64,000 bases of DNA from XYD12-FULL-36-8 sp964613805 (GCA_964613805.1 CAZTJF010000022.1:1-64000); one strand, 5' to 3'. Counted from the first letter of the stretch, positions 42,075 to 51,454 are shown. Numbers and translations are program-made. Notes: generated by a model from the sequence alone, not told the origin.

Positions 42075-43025
42075 TCATTTAGGAATCAAATAATAAATGT
42101 ATAAAGCATAACCAATTACCAATAAAGCGCCTTCCAATCGGTTAATTGATGGTCCGCATCTCGTTAAGACCAGCAAAACTATGGCTGTTATAAGCATAAC
42201 GCTTAAATCAAAATAGTTAATACCTGTGGAGTTTAATGGAACAATGAGAGCGGTGATACCTAATATTCCCAAAATATTAAAAATGTTTGAACCGACAACA
42301 TTACCCACTGCAATATCAGATTCATTTTTGTATGAAGCTACTAATGACGTGGATAGTTCAGGAAGACTTGTGCCGATTGCGACAATTGTAAGTCCTATCA
42401 CTGCATCACTAACGTTGAAGAGCTTTGCAATTGTTATAGCTGCACGTACAAATAAATCAGCCCCGAACACTAATAATGATAACCCGACAATTATTAGAAA
42501 AACCGAAAAAGGCATTCCGAACTTTTTTTTATATTCAGTTTCATATTCAAAATTTGCATCGCTATTAACTTCTTTCTTCGATAAATAAACATTAGCAGCC
42601 ACATAAACTGAAAGAACAACTACACATAAAAATCCATCTATCCAATTCATTACTCCATCGTAAAGCAGTATAATTAACAAAATACTAACAGCAATCATTA
42701 TAGGTATTTCTGTGATGATAATTTTTAAGTGAACTTTAATTGGACGGATGAGAGCAGCTAATCCAAGTATAAGAGCTATATTCGCAATGTTAGAGCCAAT
42801 AACATTCCCAAGAGAAATAGAACTGTTTCCAAGAAGTGCAGCTTTTAAGCTGACCACAAGTTCGGGAGCACTCGTACCAAACGATACGACTGTTAACCCT
42901 ACAACCAGAGGTGTTATACCAATCTTAATGGCAAGATTAGAACTGCCGCGAATTAAAGATTCACCGCCAAAGTAAAGTAAAAGCAATCCTCCAGAAAAGT
43001 ATAGGGTGGTTTCTATTCCACTCAT
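42075..43025 (-). CDS. Calcium/sodium antiporter (CaCA family, YrbG-like)
   Basis: A 316-residue inner-membrane exchanger with about ten membrane segments and the two inverted alpha-repeats of the family: GLTVVSFGTSAPELVVSLKA with GNVIGSNIANIALILGLAAL in the first half, and GLTIVAIGTSLPELSTSLVA with GNVVGSNIFNILGILGITAL in the second. The Glu in each S/T-A/L-P-E-L is the ion-binding residue. It exchanges cations (Na+/Ca2+ or similar). It lies 3 bases after the stop of the upstream U32 gene on the same strand, so they are probably co-transcribed. Confidence 0.93.
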   Translation of the reverse strand: MSGIETTLYFSGGLLLLYFGGESLIRGSSNLAIKIGITPLVVGLTVVSFGTSAPELVVSLKAALLGNSSISLGNVIGSNIANIALILGLAALIRPIKVHLKIIITEIPIMIAVSILLIILLYDGVMNWIDGFLCVVVLSVYVAANVYLSKKEVNSDANFEYETEYKKKFGMPFSVFLIIVGLSLLVFGADLFVRAAITIAKLFNVSDAVIGLTIVAIGTSLPELSTSLVASYKNESDIAVGNVVGSNIFNILGILGITALIVPLNSTGINYFDLSVMLITAIVLLVLTRCGPSINRLEGALLVIGYALYIYYLIPK

Positions 43026-43028
43026 GAA

Positions 43029-44303
43029 TTAAGCGGTATTTGTGATTTGTTCTATTTTGTATACCGTGTCATTTCGTCTAACCAACGAAGACACTTGAAG
43101 TGTAATTTCATCAGATTTTTTTGCAACAGATTTATTTTCATCATTCACTTTCATATTACCAATTATGGTTTCGAGCACACCTGTGTTCTCACCAATAATC
43201 AAAATCTTATCTCCATCTTTAATCGAGCCGGTTTCTAATCGAATATGAACAACCTTCGCTTCTTTAAAATAGTTTAAAACTTTTCCAATATAAATTTTAC
43301 GTGTGGTTGCTTTACTTCCGTAAATATTAGCGTAATCTTCGGAACTTGGAACGTCAAAGTAAAATCCTGATGAAAAACCGCGATTGTAAACTGTACCCAA
43401 CTGTTCAAGCAATTCTTTTTTCTTCTCCCGAGTCAATTTTCCTTCGTAATAAAGATCAATTGCCTTACGATAAACCGATACTGTTGTCGCAACGTATTCT
43501 GGACTTCTTTTACGCCCTTCAATTTTAAATGAATCTATTCCCGCTTCAATGAGTTTATCAATAAATTCTACAGTACAAAGATCATTCGGAGACATAACAT
43601 AGTCTTCACCAATGATCATTGATTTATCAATGCTTGGATCATAAACTTCAAACTCACGTCTGCATGGCTGAATACATTCACCACGGTTCGCACTTTTACC
43701 AAATAAGTGATGACTCATAAAACATCTGCCACTCACTGAAATACACATTGCTCCGTGAATAAATGCTTCTATCTCAAGTTTAGTTTTGTTTCTTATCTTT
43801 TTTATTTCATCGAGTGAACATTCTCTTGCCAAAACAATTCTAACAGCACCAAGAGACTTAAAAAATTCAGCACTTAAGGAATTGGAAACGGAGGCCTGCG
43901 TTGAGATGCAGAAAGGCATCCTCTTCTTTTTACATAATTGAGCAACTGCAAAATCCCAGCATATAACTCGATCAATTCCTGCTTTCTTAGCACAATCAAT
44001 TATCTGTTCCAACTCTTTAATTTCTTCTTCATAAACAATTGTGTTAAGAGTTAAATAGGATTTGACTTTATGTTTTTTACAAACGCGAGAAATCTTCGGA
44101 AGGTCCTTTAACGTAAAGTTAGCAGCTTTAATTCGCATGTTAAGCTTATCAACGCCGAAATAAATTGCATCTGCACCGGCATTGATAGCGGTATGCAGCA
44201 TAGTCCAATCCCCTGCCGGAGCCATTAGTTCTGGGGGGTCGGTAGTCGGTTGTCGGAAGTTGGATGAAGCTGATTTATGAATATAAGATTTTTTTAGAAT
44301 CAT
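43029..44303 (-). CDS. U32 family protein, TrhP/RlhA-like RNA hydroxylation factor
   Basis: A 424-residue protein of the peptidase U32 family, whose studied members TrhP and RlhA act in hydroxylation of tRNA U34 or 23S rRNA. ELMAPAGDWTMLHTAINAGA (about 27-46) is the conserved start. The cluster of Cys in HGAMCISVSGRCFMSHHLFG and NRGECIQPCRREFEV (four Cys) is the family signature. DSFKIEGRKRSPEYVA and a C-terminal strand domain follow. Residues about 12-25 (ASSNFRQPTTDPPE) are encoded by the arm of the adjacent four-helix-bundle element, so the native N-terminus has been replaced or extended. Confidence 0.87.
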   Translation of the reverse strand: MILKKSYIHKSASSNFRQPTTDPPELMAPAGDWTMLHTAINAGADAIYFGVDKLNMRIKAANFTLKDLPKISRVCKKHKVKSYLTLNTIVYEEEIKELEQIIDCAKKAGIDRVICWDFAVAQLCKKKRMPFCISTQASVSNSLSAEFFKSLGAVRIVLARECSLDEIKKIRNKTKLEIEAFIHGAMCISVSGRCFMSHHLFGKSANRGECIQPCRREFEVYDPSIDKSMIIGEDYVMSPNDLCTVEFIDKLIEAGIDSFKIEGRKRSPEYVATTVSVYRKAIDLYYEGKLTREKKKELLEQLGTVYNRGFSSGFYFDVPSSEDYANIYGSKATTRKIYIGKVLNYFKEAKVVHIRLETGSIKDGDKILIIGENTGVLETIIGNMKVNDENKSVAKKSDEITLQVSSLVRRNDTVYKIEQITNTA

Positions 44304-44767
44304 TAATCAGCTATTCTTTTTAAGATAATTTATATAGGAGCTAAGTTTAGGAGTAAGAATATCACTAATCTCCGATAACTCTTGGTATTCAGACTTAGAT
44401 AGAATATTTAAGCGATGTGTTTTATTAATCCAATGATTTGTCTCGAATAAAGATCCTCTGGAAATCTTAGCAAAACGCGCCCTATCTGGATTGCTTCCTC
44501 TGCCGTAACCTTCTGCAATATTTGCCCCTATACTGCTACTTGAGTCAATGACTTGTACACCAAAGGTATTTTCCCCAGTCCAATCCCACTTAATTACTAT
44601 TTCCCAAATTCTATCACTAATCTTCTCAGCTAATTGATAAATTTCCAAATCTTCATATTTAGCTTTTTGCATTTTTCAGTCCTTAACGATTATAGATTGA
44701 TAATGTGATTTAAAATTCTATCAATTAAAAATGTCTTCCCAACAACCAACCTCCCACTTCCAACATC
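44237..44767. mobile_element. Four-helix-bundle element 2, between low-complexity inverted arms
   Basis: The left arm 44237-44266 (GGTCGGTAGTCGGTTGTCGG start) lies within the U32 coding sequence. The right arm 44735-44767, read as reverse complement, contains GGTTGGTTGTTGGGAAG. The shared core is GTYGGTTGTYGG(G)AAG. Between them is a single intact four-helix-bundle gene on the minus strand. Layout matches element 1, with a different arm sequence. Confidence 0.55.
44307..44672 (-). CDS. Four-helix-bundle protein (S23/Avd-like), intact
   Basis: A 121-residue all-helical protein: ADLE-type first helix (KYEDLEIYQLAEKISDRIWE), then QVIDSSSSIGANIAEGYGRG with the hallmark NIAEGYGR (about residues 52-59), KISRGSLFETNHWINKTHRL and a last helix ending INYLKKNS. 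This is the 23S rRNA intervening-sequence/four-helix-bundle family. No rRNA is nearby, so it is not an rRNA insertion. It occupies nearly the whole space between the inverted arms at 44237-44266 and 44735-44767 and separates pepT from the U32 gene. Confidence 0.85.
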   Translation of the reverse strand: MQKAKYEDLEIYQLAEKISDRIWEIVIKWDWTGENTFGVQVIDSSSSIGANIAEGYGRGSNPDRARFAKISRGSLFETNHWINKTHRLNILSKSEYQELSEISDILTPKLSSYINYLKKNS

Positions 44768-46015
44768 CTAACTTTTTTCTTCCCAGACTCTTATAATCTC
44801 AACAATCACTCTCGCTGCCATTTCCATATCTTGAACAGAAACCCATTCAGTTTTTGAGTGGAAGCTGTGTTCGCCGGCAAAAATATTCGGAGTCGGTAAT
44901 CCCATGAATGCTAATCTTGCCCCGTCAGTACCGCCGCGAATCGGGTGCATAATCGGTTTAATATTCAATCGCTCCATTGCTTCAATGGCATATTTTTCGA
45001 CCTGTGGATGCTTCTTAAGCACCTCTTTCATATTGCGGTACTGCTCGTTAACAATAAATTCCATTTTTGCTCCTGGATATTTCTTTACTGTTTTTTGAGC
45101 AAGTTTCTTTAGCATCGCTTCATACTTTTTAAGCTTCGGAGTTTGAAAGTCACGAATGATAAACTTAACTGTAGCTAACTCTTCGTTACCATTAATTGCA
45201 TTGGGATGAACGTAACCTTCTCGCTTCTCAGTTGTTTCGGGAGATAATGTTTTCTTTGGGAGAGATTCAATGAAGGCAGCAGCAATTTTAACTGCGTTGA
45301 TCATTATGCCTTTTGCATAACCGGGATGAATATTCTTCCCAATAAATTTAACACTTACACTATCCGCACTAAAAGTTTCAGTTTCAACCTCACCCCGGCT
45401 TTGACCATCAATCGTATAGGCATACTTAGCTCCAAATTTTTTCACATCAAATTTTTCTGTGCCTCGCCCGACTTCCTCATCAGGAGTAAAACAGATTTTA
45501 ATGTCTCCGTGCTTAATTTCCGGATGGGTAATTAAATAATTCACTGCATCTATAATTTCAGCAACACCGCATTTATTATCCGCACCAAGCAATGTTGAAC
45601 CATCAGAAGTGATAATATCATATCCCTTCATGTTTTTCAAATCGGGATTTTCCTTTGCTTTGATTACCTGGTTGTCTTTGGGCAGTTTTATATCGCCGCC
45701 TCTATAATTTTTGTGAATCATCGCAATTACATTTGCTCCGCTTACTGCGGGCGAAGTATCAACATGTGCAATAAATCCAATGGGAGTAACTTTTTTATTT
45801 GTGTTTGAAGGAAGTGTGGCCATTACATATCCCCATTCATCCATATGGGCATCAGCTAATCCTAATTGCTTTAATTCATCAGCAAGCAATTTTGATAGAA
45901 CTTTTTGCTTTTCGGAACTTGGAAACGAAGTCGCTTCTTCATCTGATTGAGTATCATATTTAACATACTCTAAAAAGCGATTAACGCAGGTGAATTTATA
46001 ATTATGATCGAACAT
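44768..46015 (-). CDS. pepT: Peptidase T (tripeptide aminopeptidase)
   Basis: A 415-residue cytoplasmic M20 metallopeptidase that removes the N-terminal residue of tripeptides. Zinc ligands and catalytic residues are in IGFIAHVDTSPAVSG (His and catalytic Asp), STLLGADNKCG (bridging Asp), CFTPDEEVGRG (catalytic Glu and Glu ligand), AYTIDGQSRGEVETE (Asp) and FAGEHSFHSKTEWVS (His). GGTDGARLAFMGLPTPNIFA is diagnostic of PepT. The whole family length is present. Its stop coincides with the edge of the right arm of the four-helix-bundle element. Confidence 0.95.
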   Translation of the reverse strand: MFDHNYKFTCVNRFLEYVKYDTQSDEEATSFPSSEKQKVLSKLLADELKQLGLADAHMDEWGYVMATLPSNTNKKVTPIGFIAHVDTSPAVSGANVIAMIHKNYRGGDIKLPKDNQVIKAKENPDLKNMKGYDIITSDGSTLLGADNKCGVAEIIDAVNYLITHPEIKHGDIKICFTPDEEVGRGTEKFDVKKFGAKYAYTIDGQSRGEVETETFSADSVSVKFIGKNIHPGYAKGIMINAVKIAAAFIESLPKKTLSPETTEKREGYVHPNAINGNEELATVKFIIRDFQTPKLKKYEAMLKKLAQKTVKKYPGAKMEFIVNEQYRNMKEVLKKHPQVEKYAIEAMERLNIKPIMHPIRGGTDGARLAFMGLPTPNIFAGEHSFHSKTEWVSVQDMEMAARVIVEIIRVWEEKS

Positions 46016-46084
46016 TTTGTACCTCTAATAATTGATTTTTTGTTATTCTAACCTATTGAAAAAGGGTTTTAGTATCAAGGAAGT

Positions 46085-48166
46085 TTATGAAATTTTTGTT
46101 TGTCCTTCATCTTTCTTCAGACTTTTGCTGAATGCTATGCTTATTGCGAGCGTAAACCATACCAAAGTAATTACCTCATGATCACCAAAATTATATTCCG
46201 TTAAACCGGCTGCCAAAAAGGATACATAAACTCCTACCGCACCAAGAAAATATGAGGAGGCGAAAGGTACAGCTCTTAACTTTTTAAGAACTGAAAGATG
46301 AACAAGCAATATTCTTAGGAATAAGAAGAGGATTGCGAATGTTCCCACTATGCCAAGTGTAGCAAGTGTGTGGAAAAAATTACTGTGAAGATGCCCTTGA
46401 ATTTCTTTATCGTAAGGTCGCTTATAAATTTTATAGTATTCAGCTAAATCAATATCCCCTACACCAAAAAACAGATGATCGAGGAATATTTTCACACCGG
46501 CACGCCAAAAAGCCAATCTTGAATAATTTGTTTCATAATAAGGATCAACAAAACTGCTCAATCGAGATGTGCGTGTGAATGTTGTGTAAAGCTTGCCATC
46601 TTCTAAACTAATGCTTTGTGGAATATAATCAAGAGTTGTCGATCGTTTTATGGCTAGCTCATCTTTCACATGATATTCAAACTCAGAAAAATTCCTATTC
46701 GCATCAATTAAGAATATTGCATCCCCTTTACTTAATATATTCAAAATCTTTGGGAATCCTTTTCGCTCATATATGAGATCCAACTCACCCGATTTCAGTG
46801 AATATATTTTCAATCCCTCGCTGCTGTTGAAAAATAATTTGCCATCTAACATTGCGATCAATTCGTGCTTGTCATCAAGTTTCACAGAAAACATTTTCTC
46901 ATAGGGCATAAAATTCAGCATAGAGTAAACCTTAAGCAGCTTATCTTTGAAAATGACTACGCAGTAATTTGAATCAACAAAAAAATTCTCAAGCCCAGCA
47001 TAACTTTCAAAATTAAAATAGATTTTGTCATCCAGATTTATTGGCGTTTTATAAATAATTAGAGAGCTATCCTTGTCAAGAACATAAAACAACCTGTTAG
47101 CAATTTTACTGCTCAAAGTAACACCAGGTGAGAAAAATTCTGAAACAAAATGGAATTTGCTTGTGCTGTCAAATTTAAGCAGCAGAAATCTTGAGTCAAT
47201 AAGCGAAGCTAAGTAATAATCATCAGCCCATTTTCTTAAGCTCACAATTGGCGAAGGTGGCTCGAATAATTTTACAAGTGTCGAATCTTTAAGCATAAGC
47301 AAGCCATTATCAAAATCACTGATGAATATATTTTCACCATTCGCAAGAACATCGTATGCTCTTCCATCAGTGTTCAGAGTCAAGATCGGCCTCAGATTGG
47401 ATGAGGAATAGTCATAAACATTAACTTGACTGATGCCTCTATTCAACAAACCATAGATAACTCCAAGAATTACGATTGCAAATAATATTATCCATTTTCG
47501 TTTAAGTATAAGAATCAAAAGAATACCTGCTGCTGCACCTATCCAACCTGTTCGTTTGTAGGTTGCAAGCAGAGCTAAAAGATTTGTAACAAAAAGAACA
47601 AGAATAATTATTTTATTTCTACGACTGGTCTTTTCATTTATTAGGAATGCGAATAAAATAACAACCGTAAAAGATATAAGCTCGCTTGAAGTAATTGGAT
47701 ACTGAAATACCGATGGACCCGATGCAGTTACCTGATAAAGATTGTTTATGAAATAATCATAGGAACGTATCAAGTAATAAATCGTTGTTAAGGTTGCAGC
47801 ACCCAAGTAAATAATAACGAATTGCCTGCATCTATTAAAATCTTTAGCTGTCGAAATAAAAGTATAAACTATTGGTATCAGTAAGATTCGTTTTAGCGAA
47901 AAATAAGCTGCTCGTGCCGGATAAGAAGAGAATATTATTGATATTATTTCTGCTATAATGAATAGCACAAATGCTGATTCCAGACCTGTTTTAGAAAATG
48001 GATTTTTCTTCTCGTGAATGGATTTAAAGATTAAAGTGAGCAGAGCACCATAATACCCAATTTGATTAAGGAATATGGAATTAGTAAGCGTTAGAATGAA
48101 AACTATCGAAAAAAAGAATATAAGTTTTTCAAAGACGGCAGACACTTTAGGATTTGAATCTTCCAT
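46085..48166 (-). CDS. O-antigen ligase-like membrane protein with inserted beta-propeller
   Basis: A 693-residue membrane protein. The first 245 residues hold about nine membrane segments, ending with LLATYKRTGWIGAAAGILLI and FAIVILGVIYGLL. Residues about 255-540 are a soluble, strand-rich block of propeller-like repeats (NGENIFISDFDNGLLMLKDS, YYLASLIDSRFLLLKFDS, DGKLFFNSSEGLKIYSLKSG). Then comes the Wzy_C/WaaL signature: SRLAFWRAGVKIFLDHLFFG followed by VGDIDLAEYYKIY and HLHSNFFHTLATLGIVG, and the last membrane segments. The arrangement is an O-antigen ligase or polymerase whose large periplasmic loop has gained a propeller. It probably joins or polymerises surface glycans. Confidence 0.78.
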   Translation of the reverse strand: MEDSNPKVSAVFEKLIFFFSIVFILTLTNSIFLNQIGYYGALLTLIFKSIHEKKNPFSKTGLESAFVLFIIAEIISIIFSSYPARAAYFSLKRILLIPIVYTFISTAKDFNRCRQFVIIYLGAATLTTIYYLIRSYDYFINNLYQVTASGPSVFQYPITSSELISFTVVILFAFLINEKTSRRNKIIILVLFVTNLLALLATYKRTGWIGAAAGILLILILKRKWIILFAIVILGVIYGLLNRGISQVNVYDYSSSNLRPILTLNTDGRAYDVLANGENIFISDFDNGLLMLKDSTLVKLFEPPSPIVSLRKWADDYYLASLIDSRFLLLKFDSTSKFHFVSEFFSPGVTLSSKIANRLFYVLDKDSSLIIYKTPINLDDKIYFNFESYAGLENFFVDSNYCVVIFKDKLLKVYSMLNFMPYEKMFSVKLDDKHELIAMLDGKLFFNSSEGLKIYSLKSGELDLIYERKGFPKILNILSKGDAIFLIDANRNFSEFEYHVKDELAIKRSTTLDYIPQSISLEDGKLYTTFTRTSRLSSFVDPYYETNYSRLAFWRAGVKIFLDHLFFGVGDIDLAEYYKIYKRPYDKEIQGHLHSNFFHTLATLGIVGTFAILFLFLRILLVHLSVLKKLRAVPFASSYFLGAVGVYVSFLAAGLTEYNFGDHEVITLVWFTLAISIAFSKSLKKDEGQTKIS

Positions 48167-48198
48167 TAACTGTGTTGTTTAATTTATGTCGAAATAAG

Positions 48199-49047
48199 TC
48201 AAGTGATTATGCTGCAATCTTCATATTTATTATGAAAGTTATTATGCGCTTCGTCAGTTTCACAGGTTTTTTGAAACTCTACGACTAAATGACCATCGAG
48301 CAAAATTCTCGGATCAATGCCTAATTTCAAATTTTCTAAAAACACCTTTCGCCTCTTTGAATACTCAATTTGCTTATTGATTTTCATCGCTCTGAAATAA
48401 GCTAAAATATTGACTGTCACTATAACAGGATAAGTAAAAAATAAAATAAGAAGTGAAGTATGGTTTATACGCAAGTGATGAATCCTACTTATATCAAATC
48501 CAGCAAGTTTAGCAAGCAAACGCAGCCGTTGAATTCCTATCAGAAAAACATGACCAAAGTAGATATCGCCCTTTACTGCATTTTGAGAAAACCAAATTGA
48601 GTCTATTTCATTTGGCGGCATTATCTTGTAGAAATGTTCGCTCTCAGTTAGCAAGTAACTCAATCTTGAACGAAGCATTGAACCATTGGGAGTTGTCAAC
48701 AGCAAAGTGCCGTTGAGTTTGAGCACTCTGTTAAACGCTTTGAATAATAAAAATTGATCAGAAAGATGTTCTATACCTTCCTGACATAAGATGAAATCAG
48801 CATAGCCGCTTTGAATGGGAAGTTCTTTTGATAAGTCAATTTCTTTGCATTGCATCCCATCAACTTTAAAAAAATCCGGGAACAAGTCATACGCTTCGAC
48901 TTTTGCTTTTAAATCACGTAATACTTCTGATGAATATCCCGAACCAGCAGGAATGTCAAGCACTATTTTGTTTTCAAGCTCAATTCGTTTCGAAATCAAA
49001 AGTGATTTAATAAAGGGCTTAATATCTTTTGAGCCAAATAATTTCAT
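48199..49047 (-). CDS. Class I SAM-dependent methyltransferase
   Basis: A 282-residue protein with a Methyltransf_23-type core: NKIVLDIPAGSGYSSEVLRD (motif I, about 27-46), VEAYDLFPDFFKVDGMQCKE, ADFILCQEGIEHLSDQFLLF (motif post-II) and RVLKLNGTLLLTTPNGSMLR. A hydrophobic segment near residues 195-220 (SLLILFFTYPVIVTVNILAY) suggests membrane association. It lies 33 bases upstream of the ligase-like gene on the same strand, so it probably modifies a glycan or lipid-linked sugar. Substrate unknown. Confidence 0.8.
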   Translation of the reverse strand: MKLFGSKDIKPFIKSLLISKRIELENKIVLDIPAGSGYSSEVLRDLKAKVEAYDLFPDFFKVDGMQCKEIDLSKELPIQSGYADFILCQEGIEHLSDQFLLFKAFNRVLKLNGTLLLTTPNGSMLRSRLSYLLTESEHFYKIMPPNEIDSIWFSQNAVKGDIYFGHVFLIGIQRLRLLAKLAGFDISRIHHLRINHTSLLILFFTYPVIVTVNILAYFRAMKINKQIEYSKRRKVFLENLKLGIDPRILLDGHLVVEFQKTCETDEAHNNFHNKYEDCSIIT

Positions 49048-49213
49048 CAGCTATAAGTCTTTCAGCATTTTTTTGTTTTTGTTGAATGAAATTTACTGTT
49101 ATTTGTCGTGTTAGGAAAGACTTAGCTGACTGCTGTTCTAATCGAAACAGCACTTTGAAAAAGAAATTGACTTTCTCTATAAAGATTTACAGAAAGATCT
49201 ATCTATCGAAATG

Positions 49214-50833
49214 CTAATGAAGCAATATCATCTTTATTATGGCATTATATTTCCCTGCTGTTAACCTGCAGATATACATTCCGCTTGCAAATCTGTTCGC
49301 ATCCCATTCTACTTCATAGTAGCCCGCTGGTTTTTCTTCATTCACCAGAGTTGCTACTTCATTGCCAAGTACATCATAAACCTTCAATGTGATTTTTCCT
49401 AAAGCCTCCCCTTCGGGGAGGTTTGGTGGGGCTACTGTATATCTGATTTTCGTTGTTGGATTGAATGGATTCGGATAGTTCTGCTCTAATCTAAATTCGG
49501 TTGGCCAATGATTATCATCTTCAACCGACGAGATAAAAATTGAAATGCTAACTCCATTTATTACTGTTGTGGTGGGAGTAATTTGTAAATCTGTGCTTAC
49601 CCCATCATTAAATCCAATTTTTTGTGCAAACAATTTGTAATTACCATAAGGAAGATTCGTCAATTTAAATTCATTACTGTCTTTTAGAAATCCGAAATTA
49701 TACCACAAGTTGTTATCAGTTGATTTAGCAAGAACAATTAGATCGGAAAGGTCAGTTGATTCTGAATTTACACTAACAGTTCCATTAATTTTGCCGCCTC
49801 CGACAGAAGAATCTCTCGGCAAAACAATATTCACATTCGATAATGAACCACTTATAAGAATAGAGTCCGCCTGCTGCCAAAAAACTGCAGGCTTATTTGC
49901 ATAATTATAGAACGATGGTATGTAGTAATCAGAAAATGCCTGTACATAATAATAACCAGGAAGTATAACATTAGGGATATTGTAAGAACCATCGGGTTTG
50001 ATAAATGCGGTATAAATCCCATTCTGCAATATTCCACGATTCATTCCGGCTGAAATTTTACTTGGAGTATGAGTTCCGTTTCTAACGACTAACACTCCTT
50101 TTTTAACTCTTGCTAAAGAAATTGAATCAGTTATAATTCCCGAAACTGAATTACCGGTAAACAGCATCCTATCTAATCGAAAATTAATTGTTTTTATTGA
50201 GTCTCTTTGAAGTGAAATTAAATCTGCATTAAAAGGATCATATTGGTCTTCATAGAATGATACATAGTAGGAATCTTTTTCAACAGCAACGGCATATTGT
50301 CCCGGCGGAAGAGCTGCATAATAAAACCCATTTTGATCTGTGTAAACGGAATTAATTATATAATTATTATCATAAAAGAAATAAACGTGTGCGCTGTCAA
50401 TAGGGGTCCCATCATCGGTTATTTGTCCGGTTAAATATCCTTTCCCATAATCATCATCAAAATATTTTATTTTGATTTTCAATTTTTCCAAAGGTTTTAT
50501 ACCATTATTATAAATCAAGAGTGTATCCGAAGTATCAGTCGAAGGCACATAAACAAAACTCTCCAAAATACAATCCATTTTAACCGTATCATTTGGTTGG
50601 AGTAATGCAGGGTATTCCCATGGTTTATTAAATCTAACATAGTAGTAATAATTTTTGTAAACGAGGGAATCAATTCTTAGTGGTGCATTTCCGTTATTGA
50701 TGAACAAAACATTTTTATTGCGATGAAATATGTCCTCAAATTCAATATCATCGGGAACAATTTCCAATCGCGGCTGCGCAATTAGAAAAAGAGAATTGAA
50801 TAGAAGTAAGAATAATGTAAATTTATAATGCAT
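49214..50833 (-). CDS. Secreted protein with carboxypeptidase-regulatory-like domains and type IX sorting domain
   Basis: A 539-residue exported protein. The signal peptide is MHYKFTLFLLLFNSLFLIAQ. An Ig/ASH-like domain follows (RLEIVPDDIEFEDIFHRNKN to about 115), then two or three carboxypeptidase-regulatory-like beta-sandwiches (GYLTGQITDDGTPIDSAHVY and SVSGIITDSISLARVKKGVL). The last 90 residues are a T9SS sorting domain starting QNYPNPFNPTTKIRYT. Inside it, PPNLPEGEALGK is encoded by a palindrome (49405-49421, CCTCCCC-ttc-GGGGAGG) that adds about a dozen residues to the usual domain length while keeping frame. Function unknown; likely surface-located. Confidence 0.83.
   Translation of the reverse strand: MHYKFTLFLLLFNSLFLIAQPRLEIVPDDIEFEDIFHRNKNVLFINNGNAPLRIDSLVYKNYYYYVRFNKPWEYPALLQPNDTVKMDCILESFVYVPSTDTSDTLLIYNNGIKPLEKLKIKIKYFDDDYGKGYLTGQITDDGTPIDSAHVYFFYDNNYIINSVYTDQNGFYYAALPPGQYAVAVEKDSYYVSFYEDQYDPFNADLISLQRDSIKTINFRLDRMLFTGNSVSGIITDSISLARVKKGVLVVRNGTHTPSKISAGMNRGILQNGIYTAFIKPDGSYNIPNVILPGYYYVQAFSDYYIPSFYNYANKPAVFWQQADSILISGSLSNVNIVLPRDSSVGGGKINGTVSVNSESTDLSDLIVLAKSTDNNLWYNFGFLKDSNEFKLTNLPYGNYKLFAQKIGFNDGVSTDLQITPTTTVINGVSISIFISSVEDDNHWPTEFRLEQNYPNPFNPTTKIRYTVAPPNLPEGEALGKITLKVYDVLGNEVATLVNEEKPAGYYEVEWDANRFASGMYICRLTAGKYNAIIKMILLH
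49405..49421. repeat. Palindrome inside a T9SS sorting domain
   Basis: CCTCCCC-ttc-GGGGAGG, translated on the minus strand as part of PNLPEGEA. It lies between two conserved strands of the sorting domain and looks like an inserted dispersed repeat. Confidence 0.7.
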
Positions 50834-50920
50834 TTTCTAAAAATACTGACTACTACAATTAATAGTGCTGATTTTAACCTGTAAGTGACATCAGAATTGG
50901 ATTATCGAAAACTTAACTAC

Positions 50921-51454
50921 ATGAATTTTAATCAAAAAGAGCTTGATGAGCTTTTTATTGATGCTAGAAACGGGAAATCCGAAGCTTTCAAATCACTTTC
51001 CGGTTATGTAAGAAATATATCTCACAGTTATTTTCTTTCTAAATATAGGCAAGGCAGAATAATAAATAAAGAAGATGTTGATGACCTTGCTAATAATGTT
51101 TACTTAAGTTTTGCCGAGCAATACCACAAAATAGAAAATTTGGAATTTTGGCTCCGAAGAGTACTATTCTTAAACTTCGTTAATTGGTATAAAAAGAATT
51201 CTCAGTTTAAGAACATTGATATAGATGAAGTTCATTATTTGAAAGACGATACCTCAAATCCTTCAGATATGGTGGATGTGGGAAAAATCATGTCTGTTAT
51301 TGATACGCTTAGCGAAGACAAACAAAAAATTATTAAGATGAGATTTTGGGAGGACCTTAAGTTTTCGGAGATTGCTGAAAATCTTAACAAAACCGAAGAT
51401 GCCGTAAAAAAGATGTTCTATAGAACAATTGAAGAACTAAAAACCAAATTATGA
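50921..51454 (+). CDS. RNA polymerase sigma factor, sigma-70 family (ECF-like)
   Basis: I chose the ATG at 50921 (MNFNQKELDELFIDARNGKS, 177 residues); a GTG 36 bases upstream would add residues that look non-conserved. Region 2 covers residues about 20-85 with KEDVDDLANNVYLSFAEQYH and NLEFWLRRVLFLNFVNWYKK. Region 4 is VIDTLSEDKQKIIKMRFWED followed by LKFSEIAENLNKTEDAVKKM, a typical helix-turn-helix. It is first of three genes on the plus strand; the next is a zinc-binding membrane protein expected to be its anti-sigma factor. Confidence 0.87.
   Translation: MNFNQKELDELFIDARNGKSEAFKSLSGYVRNISHSYFLSKYRQGRIINKEDVDDLANNVYLSFAEQYHKIENLEFWLRRVLFLNFVNWYKKNSQFKNIDIDEVHYLKDDTSNPSDMVDVGKIMSVIDTLSEDKQKIIKMRFWEDLKFSEIAENLNKTEDAVKKMFYRTIEELKTKL

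Noticed and set aside
44307..44672. 23S rRNA intervening sequence
   Set aside because: No rRNA sequence flanks either four-helix-bundle gene; neighbours are protein-coding genes.
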